This document shows, one piece after another, positions 59,885-64,000 of a stretch of DNA of 64,000 nt. The stretch lies in assembly GCA_964436305.1 (NCBI GenBank), contig CAYTCI010000010.1, positions 1 through 64,000 on the forward strand. Reading direction: 5' to 3'. A model generated the notes under the pieces. It searched no databases, was not told where the DNA came from, and was given only the letters and a program-made list of their open reading frames with translations. The position numbers and the translations under genes are program-made. Every line of letters begins with the position of its first letter. Position 1 is the first letter of the stretch. This DNA comes from JAKPUX01 sp964436305. Lineage in GTDB: Bacteria > Zhuqueibacterota > Zhuqueibacteria > Residuimicrobiales > Residuimicrobiaceae.

Positions 59885-62431
59885 TCATTCAAGATTAAAG
59901 TTCAGACCGATCTGATAACGCCGGCCCGGGCCCCACATGGCCGGATTGTTGGTATAATCATCCGAAGTGGTCTCGTTGGTATCGACGCCCGGCTGGCCGG
60001 AGTCGGCATAGACCCACCAGACATTCTTGTGGTTGAGCAGATTGCTCACCTGCCCATAGAGGCGGGCAGTCCCCTTCGCCAGCGTCACCTCCTTGAAGAG
60101 CATGGCGTCCAGAGAGCTCTGGGTGGGGGAACGTTCGGCGTTGGGCATCAGGACATTGAAGGTGTAGGGGAAGCCGCTGCTCAGGCCGCCCATGAGTGAA
60201 TAGCCCCAGTGGGCGGGGAATTCCATCGTCACGCCGAAGGAAAGGACGTGCGATTGATCCCAGTCCGCCGGGAAGGTGCGGGCCAGATCCTGAGCCTGCG
60301 AAAAGACCAGCGAGCTGCTCACCAGTGCGCGGGAATAGGTATAGTTGAGGAATCCGGTGAAATTGTCGCTCATGCGCTTGGTCATCGAGAGTTCGACGCC
60401 CTTGACCGTCGCGAAGTTGATGTTGTCGAAGATGGGATATTTTTGCGCCTTGACGATATCGCCGGAGGTTAGATAGCCCTCGGCGATGACGATGCCGATG
60501 AGATTGGAGGTTTTGCGATAAAAGCCGGTGATATCGGCGGAGAGCTTGGGCGCCAGTTGCATCTGGACGCCGAATTCATAGTTGATGGTCTTCTCCTCCT
60601 GGATGTCACCCTTGGCGATGGCGCCCTGCACCGAATTGACGTTGGGGGCGGGGTACATCGAATACTCGCGATTGCTCCCCTGGAAGGCCTTGTAGAAATC
60701 AGGGTACTGATAATAGTGACCGTAGCCAAAACGGAAGGCGGCCGCGTCGGAGATCGGATAGCTGATGCCGAAACGGGGGCTGAAGTACTGGCGCGGTTTG
60801 ACCTTGCCGATCTTGCCGTCCGGGGACTTGATGTCTTCGACGAAATCGCGGTTGGGGTCGATATAGTCGTAGCGCAGGCCGACATTGATCACCATGCCGA
60901 TGTCATCGAACTCCATCTTGTCGTTGACATAGCCATAGAGTTTTTTCGGCTTGAAGAAATAGTTCTCGTAGGCATCGCCGCCGTTGGGATTGCGCCGCTG
61001 CAGCGAGGTCTTGATGCTCGAGAGCGAGAGGCCGCTGGTGAGGTAATGCTGCCGGGAGATCTGGCTGTTGAAGGAGCCCTGGGCCTCGATCTTGTCATAA
61101 TAGCTGTCGAAATAGACCCAGTTTTCGCCGGCGACCGAGAACTCGGCGGTGAGGATTTCCGAGCGGACGGCGTAGAGCGACAGGTCCGAAAAGACGCGCG
61201 AGCGGTAGTCGCGGCGGTATTTCGAGAGGGAAAAGTCGGCGAAGGTGCGCGGCGAGAAGACGTGCGTCAGCTTGAAGTAACCGAGATAGTCGTTAAGGGT
61301 AACGCGCGGCGTGCCGTAAGGATTGTACTTGAAAAAGTGGTCGTAAACACCCTGTTGGGTCTCGGCGGCATAGTAGCCAAGGCGCAACTTGAGGGGTTTG
61401 CTCACCTGCCAGATCGCCTTGCCGAAGGCCATGCGGGTGTCGCGGTAGGCCATGGGCACCACCTCGGGCGATCCGCTCTTGTCGGTGCCACGGGAGTCGA
61501 CCCAGTTGGGGTAGAGATAGCCGTTGATGTAGCCATCGGAGGAGTAAGTGCGGGCCGAGGAGGCCAGGGTGAGATTCTTCACCCCAGGTACCGGGCCGCT
61601 GATCGCCGCCTCAACATTGTACTCTTTCTGGCTGCCCGATTTTTTGCCGAGATTGTCGGTCAGGACGGCGGCCTGGGCTTTCCAGCGGTTGGTAATGTTG
61701 TCGATGGGCTGCATGAGGATGACGCCGGACATGGCCTCGCCATACTGGGGGCCGAAGGTGCCGGTCAGGGTCTGCAGGGATTGGAGGGTGTACTGGCCGA
61801 GGACATCGAGGTTATAGCCGCCCCAGAGACCGTCGTTGACGGTGATGCCGTCGAAGAGATAAAGGGTTTCGTTGGTGCGGCCGCCGCGGAAATGGAGGCC
61901 ATCGTTGGGGATAGTCGCGAACTGGCCGAAGACCGGCTGGGAGTTGACCGGCGTGGTGGCGATGTCGCGGGTGATACCGGCCTGCTTGGTAAAAAGATCG
62001 CGGATCGACATCTGCGCCGGCATCATCTCGATATCGTTGAGGTCCAGTCCCTGCATCTTGGAGGTCAGGTCCTTCTGGACGGCCGGACGGGTGTACTGGA
62101 TGACCACCTCGGGCATCTCGATCATGGTCGACTGCAGGGTGAAATTGAGCCGGGTCGTCAGTCCGGCCTCGACCTTGACCTTGTCGACCCGTTTCGGGCC
62201 GTAGCCCACTGCGCTGGCTTTGAGATTGTAGGTGCCGGGCGGGATGTTGATGATGAAATACTCGCCCTCGACGCTGGCCGCCGCACCCATCGAGGTACCG
62301 TCGATTATGATATTGGCGCCCACGACCGGCTCTTTTTTCTCATCGATGATTTTGCCGGAGATCTTGCCCGTCGTTTGGGCCAGGAGCAATCCCGGCAAAA
62401 GGCAAAGAAGAAAAAGAAGTTTGTGTTTCAC
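59885..62431 (-). CDS. TonB-dependent receptor with carboxypeptidase-regulatory-like N-terminus
   Basis: An 848-residue outer-membrane receptor starting at GTG 62431 (AAGGAG ten bases upstream). Signal peptide 1-~18; a CarboxypepD_reg-like domain about 22-105 (GKISGKIIDEKKEPVVGANI ... LKASAVGYGPKRV); a plug domain about 115-250 (LHFRGGRTNETLYLFDGITV, FGPQYGEAMSGV); and a 22-strand barrel ending RRYQIGLNFNLE. No SusD-like partner is visible next to it. It should take up an oligosaccharide or other bulky nutrient using TonB energy. It is the first gene of a run of nine same-strand genes with gaps of at most ~46 bases, ending in sugar catabolism genes. Confidence 0.93.
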   Translation of the reverse strand: MKHKLLFLLCLLPGLLLAQTTGKISGKIIDEKKEPVVGANIIIDGTSMGAAASVEGEYFIINIPPGTYNLKASAVGYGPKRVDKVKVEAGLTTRLNFTLQSTMIEMPEVVIQYTRPAVQKDLTSKMQGLDLNDIEMMPAQMSIRDLFTKQAGITRDIATTPVNSQPVFGQFATIPNDGLHFRGGRTNETLYLFDGITVNDGLWGGYNLDVLGQYTLQSLQTLTGTFGPQYGEAMSGVILMQPIDNITNRWKAQAAVLTDNLGKKSGSQKEYNVEAAISGPVPGVKNLTLASSARTYSSDGYINGYLYPNWVDSRGTDKSGSPEVVPMAYRDTRMAFGKAIWQVSKPLKLRLGYYAAETQQGVYDHFFKYNPYGTPRVTLNDYLGYFKLTHVFSPRTFADFSLSKYRRDYRSRVFSDLSLYAVRSEILTAEFSVAGENWVYFDSYYDKIEAQGSFNSQISRQHYLTSGLSLSSIKTSLQRRNPNGGDAYENYFFKPKKLYGYVNDKMEFDDIGMVINVGLRYDYIDPNRDFVEDIKSPDGKIGKVKPRQYFSPRFGISYPISDAAAFRFGYGHYYQYPDFYKAFQGSNREYSMYPAPNVNSVQGAIAKGDIQEEKTINYEFGVQMQLAPKLSADITGFYRKTSNLIGIVIAEGYLTSGDIVKAQKYPIFDNINFATVKGVELSMTKRMSDNFTGFLNYTYSRALVSSSLVFSQAQDLARTFPADWDQSHVLSFGVTMEFPAHWGYSLMGGLSSGFPYTFNVLMPNAERSPTQSSLDAMLFKEVTLAKGTARLYGQVSNLLNHKNVWWVYADSGQPGVDTNETTSDDYTNNPAMWGPGRRYQIGLNFNLE

Positions 62432-62493
62432 AGGAGCGTACTCCTTCTGGCTATTAGCATGGGTGATGGTCTTGAATCAGGACTGCCGCCCGG

Positions 62494-62530
62494 GCGAAAG
62501 CAGCGGCCAATCCAGGCCGCTGCTTTTCGC
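62494..62530 (-). terminator. Terminator-like hairpin after the beta-helix gene
   Basis: GCGAAAGCAGCGGCC (62494-62508) pairs with GGCCGCTGCTTTTCGC (62515-62530) around a six-base loop: a ~15-bp stem with one bulged base. The T tract is short. It separates the beta-helix gene from the TonB receptor unit. Confidence 0.6.
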
Positions 62531-62544
62531 CGGTGCGGATTCTT

Positions 62545-64000
62545 TCATTTGAGCAGCATCATGCTCCTGGTAGCCGAGGAGCGCTCGGTGACCAGACGGT
62601 AGAGATAGACGCCGCTGGGCCGATCGCCTGCATTCCACTGTGCCCGGTGGAGGCCGGCGGGCAGCAGGCCGTCGATCAGGGTCGCCACTTCTTCACCCAG
62701 CATATTGTAGACCTTGAGGGTGATCCGCTGTGCGGCCGGGAGACTGAAATCGATGGTCGTGACCGGATTGAAGGGATTGGGCCAGTTCTGTGCCAGAGAG
62801 AAGCCTTCGGGCTGGACGCTCTGCTCGCCGCAATTCACACCGGTGGTTACCGGCCACCAGCGATCGTCACCGAGATAGATCGGCGCCCCGTCGGCATCGA
62901 AGAGGACAGCCGGCGAATCCAGGGCGTAGTGAAAGTCGCCATTTTGCGGATCGGCGAAGTGGGGATCCATCGGCTCAGCGACATTGATGAGCTGGAAATC
63001 GGTCGCGCCGCTGCTGAGATCGATGCCGCGGGTGTTGAAATAGAGAAAATTCTCTATTCTGGAGTGGGTGCCATACATCTTGGCCGGGGCAAAGCCGGTT
63101 TCGAGTGCGGGCAGGATCACCAGGCAGTTGGTGAGCACCGAGTAATCGATGTAATGGGCGATGAGGTTGTAGCTGCCGCAGTCGTAGGCCGTGATTTTGT
63201 TGAAAGTGACCTCGGGATCCTTGGTATCCATTTTGGAGTCGTTGGCATCGATGTAAATGGCCTCGGCGTTGATATCCCAGAAGGTACAGTTGTCGGCCTT
63301 GAAGACATTGACCGAACCGGTGGGGGTGAGAGGGGATTTGAAGCTGATGCCCATCTTGACGATATGGGCAAAATAGCAATTCTTGACCAGGACGCTGTCC
63401 ACCACTGCGGAGGGATCGCCGTAGAGGCCATAGCCGGTTGAGCCGGTGGCATTGCCGAAGTTGAGCAGATCGCTTTCAAGGAGGGCAAGATTATAGCCGG
63501 TGGTTTGGGCTTTGCTGACGATGCCATTGGTTGTGGGCACACCGCCGAGGGCGCCATCGAGGACGACGCCTTTCAGGGTCAGGCTGGCGGAGACCTCGAT
63601 CATGGCATCGGTGGCATCGGAGCTGATGACCGGTTTTTGTACCAGCTCGTCCGCGGCCTTGATGGTGAGCTTTTTGTCGACGATCAGCTTGGCTGATTCA
63701 TGGTAGACACCGCCGTTGCTGGTGAGGATCAGGGTCTGGCCGTCGACGGCCGCCGCCAGGGCGGCAGAGAGGACGTTCTCACCCGCGGCGAGGTAGACCG
63801 TGTCCGGGATCACTTTGGCCAGCCAGCGATCATCGCCCAGGTGAATGGTTGCACCCTCTCCGTCCACCAGCATCGCCGGTGAGGTCTCCGGAAAGGAAAA
63901 GTCACCATTGGCCGGATCCTTGAGCAAGGGGTCTTCCTGGGGCACGACATTGACGAGCTGGAAATCGGTGGCGCCGTAGCTGAGATCGATGTCACGGGTA
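62545..64000 (-). CDS. Secreted right-handed beta-helix-like surface protein with sorting domain (5' end outside window)
   Basis: The frame is open to the right edge, so about 485 C-terminal residues are visible. Two homologous segments are seen: one at the window edge (DIDLSYGATDFQLVNV ... LGDDRWLAKV) and one ~300 residues later (GIDLSSGATDFQLINV ... LGDDRWWPV), each about 60 residues. Between them lies a repetitive strand region (LTLKGVVLDGALGGVPT, VLVKNCYFAHIVKMG, FKADNCTFWDI) typical of parallel beta-helix pectate-lyase-like proteins of the DUF4957/DUF5123 type. The sorting domain starts NWPNPFNPVTTIDFSL and ends PSGVYLYRL. It may bind or cleave acidic polysaccharide; no catalytic residues can be assigned. 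Confidence 0.8.
   Translation of the reverse strand, partial: TRDIDLSYGATDFQLVNVVPQEDPLLKDPANGDFSFPETSPAMLVDGEGATIHLGDDRWLAKVIPDTVYLAAGENVLSAALAAAVDGQTLILTSNGGVYHESAKLIVDKKLTIKAADELVQKPVISSDATDAMIEVSASLTLKGVVLDGALGGVPTTNGIVSKAQTTGYNLALLESDLLNFGNATGSTGYGLYGDPSAVVDSVLVKNCYFAHIVKMGISFKSPLTPTGSVNVFKADNCTFWDINAEAIYIDANDSKMDTKDPEVTFNKITAYDCGSYNLIAHYIDYSVLTNCLVILPALETGFAPAKMYGTHSRIENFLYFNTRGIDLSSGATDFQLINVAEPMDPHFADPQNGDFHYALDSPAVLFDADGAPIYLGDDRWWPVTTGVNCGEQSVQPEGFSLAQNWPNPFNPVTTIDFSLPAAQRITLKVYNMLGEEVATLIDGLLPAGLHRAQWNAGDRPSGVYLYRLVTERSSATRSMMLLK

Overview
The window looks like a chromosomal contig, roughly 60% GC, from a free-living heterotroph of the FCB superphylum (Calditrichota, KSB1 or a near relative). 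This placement is inferred. It rests on several secreted proteins that end in a type IX-like sorting domain (Pro-Asn-Pro-Phe-Asn-Pro start, Gly-Val-Tyr near the end), a PorV/PorQ-type outer-membrane protein, a TonB-dependent receptor with a carboxypeptidase-like N-terminal domain, and a large carbohydrate-active enzyme set. No rRNA, tRNA, CRISPR array, phage or IS element was recognised. There are two N runs (29183-29192 and 45028-45127).

Layout. 1-4.7 kb: the C-terminal half of an RND efflux pump, an exported GH31 glycosidase, and a Tat-type aldo/keto reductase coupled to a cupin. 4.7-7.8 kb: a GT39-like membrane glycosyltransferase, then a short ORF, a HipA-like kinase and a DUF3037 protein that overlap one another. 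7.9-18.4 kb: a FAD desaturase-like enzyme, a GH9 glucanase, a sugar-porter MFS, a receptor-L-like surface protein and a GH67 alpha-glucuronidase. 18.4-24.3 kb: MgtE and MnmA, then a methyltransferase-glycosyltransferase fusion and a membrane protein. 24.3-31.2 kb: a giant secreted VWA/lipase protein facing an NlpC/P60-like protein. 31.3-38.4 kb: GH94 cellobiose phosphorylase, a cupin with an unlisted 42-residue membrane protein, a tandem GH2-like binding protein, and a histidine kinase followed by a response regulator broken by an in-frame TAG. 38.4-43.7 kb: DUF1846 protein, methyltransferase, SDR, iron alcohol dehydrogenase. 43.7-49.9 kb: a cytochrome c maturation operon (ccmF, ccmI-like, ccmA, ccmB, ccmC, ccmD) with an ABM-domain protein behind it. 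50-62.4 kb: one long minus-strand unit running TonB receptor, PorV-like, lipoprotein, secreted protein, AgaS-like isomerase, PfkB kinase, GatZ/KbaZ, DMT transporter, amidohydrolase. 62.5 kb to the end: C-terminal part of a beta-helix surface protein.

How the genes fit together. GH9, GH67 and the exported GH31 would release cello- and glucuronoxylo-oligosaccharides outside the cytoplasm. The MFS porter and cytosolic cellobiose phosphorylase would take up and cleave products. The TonB-to-amidohydrolase unit reads as a separate uptake and catabolism locus for an amino sugar or a galactose/tagatose-type sugar.

Most transcription units are preceded by a sigma-70-type promoter with a strikingly constant 17-bp spacer (TTGATT-like -35; TATTTT, TAATTT or TATAAT -10). 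The least conventional sequence is a GC-rich repeat family (core GGGTCGGCGC) in three intergenic clusters between 40.1 and 45.2 kb. One of these sits inside the ccm operon and coincides with the 100-N assembly gap. The 10-N gap at 29183 appears to be an artefact: the flanks share a 6-bp overlap, and merging them restores one continuous reading frame.
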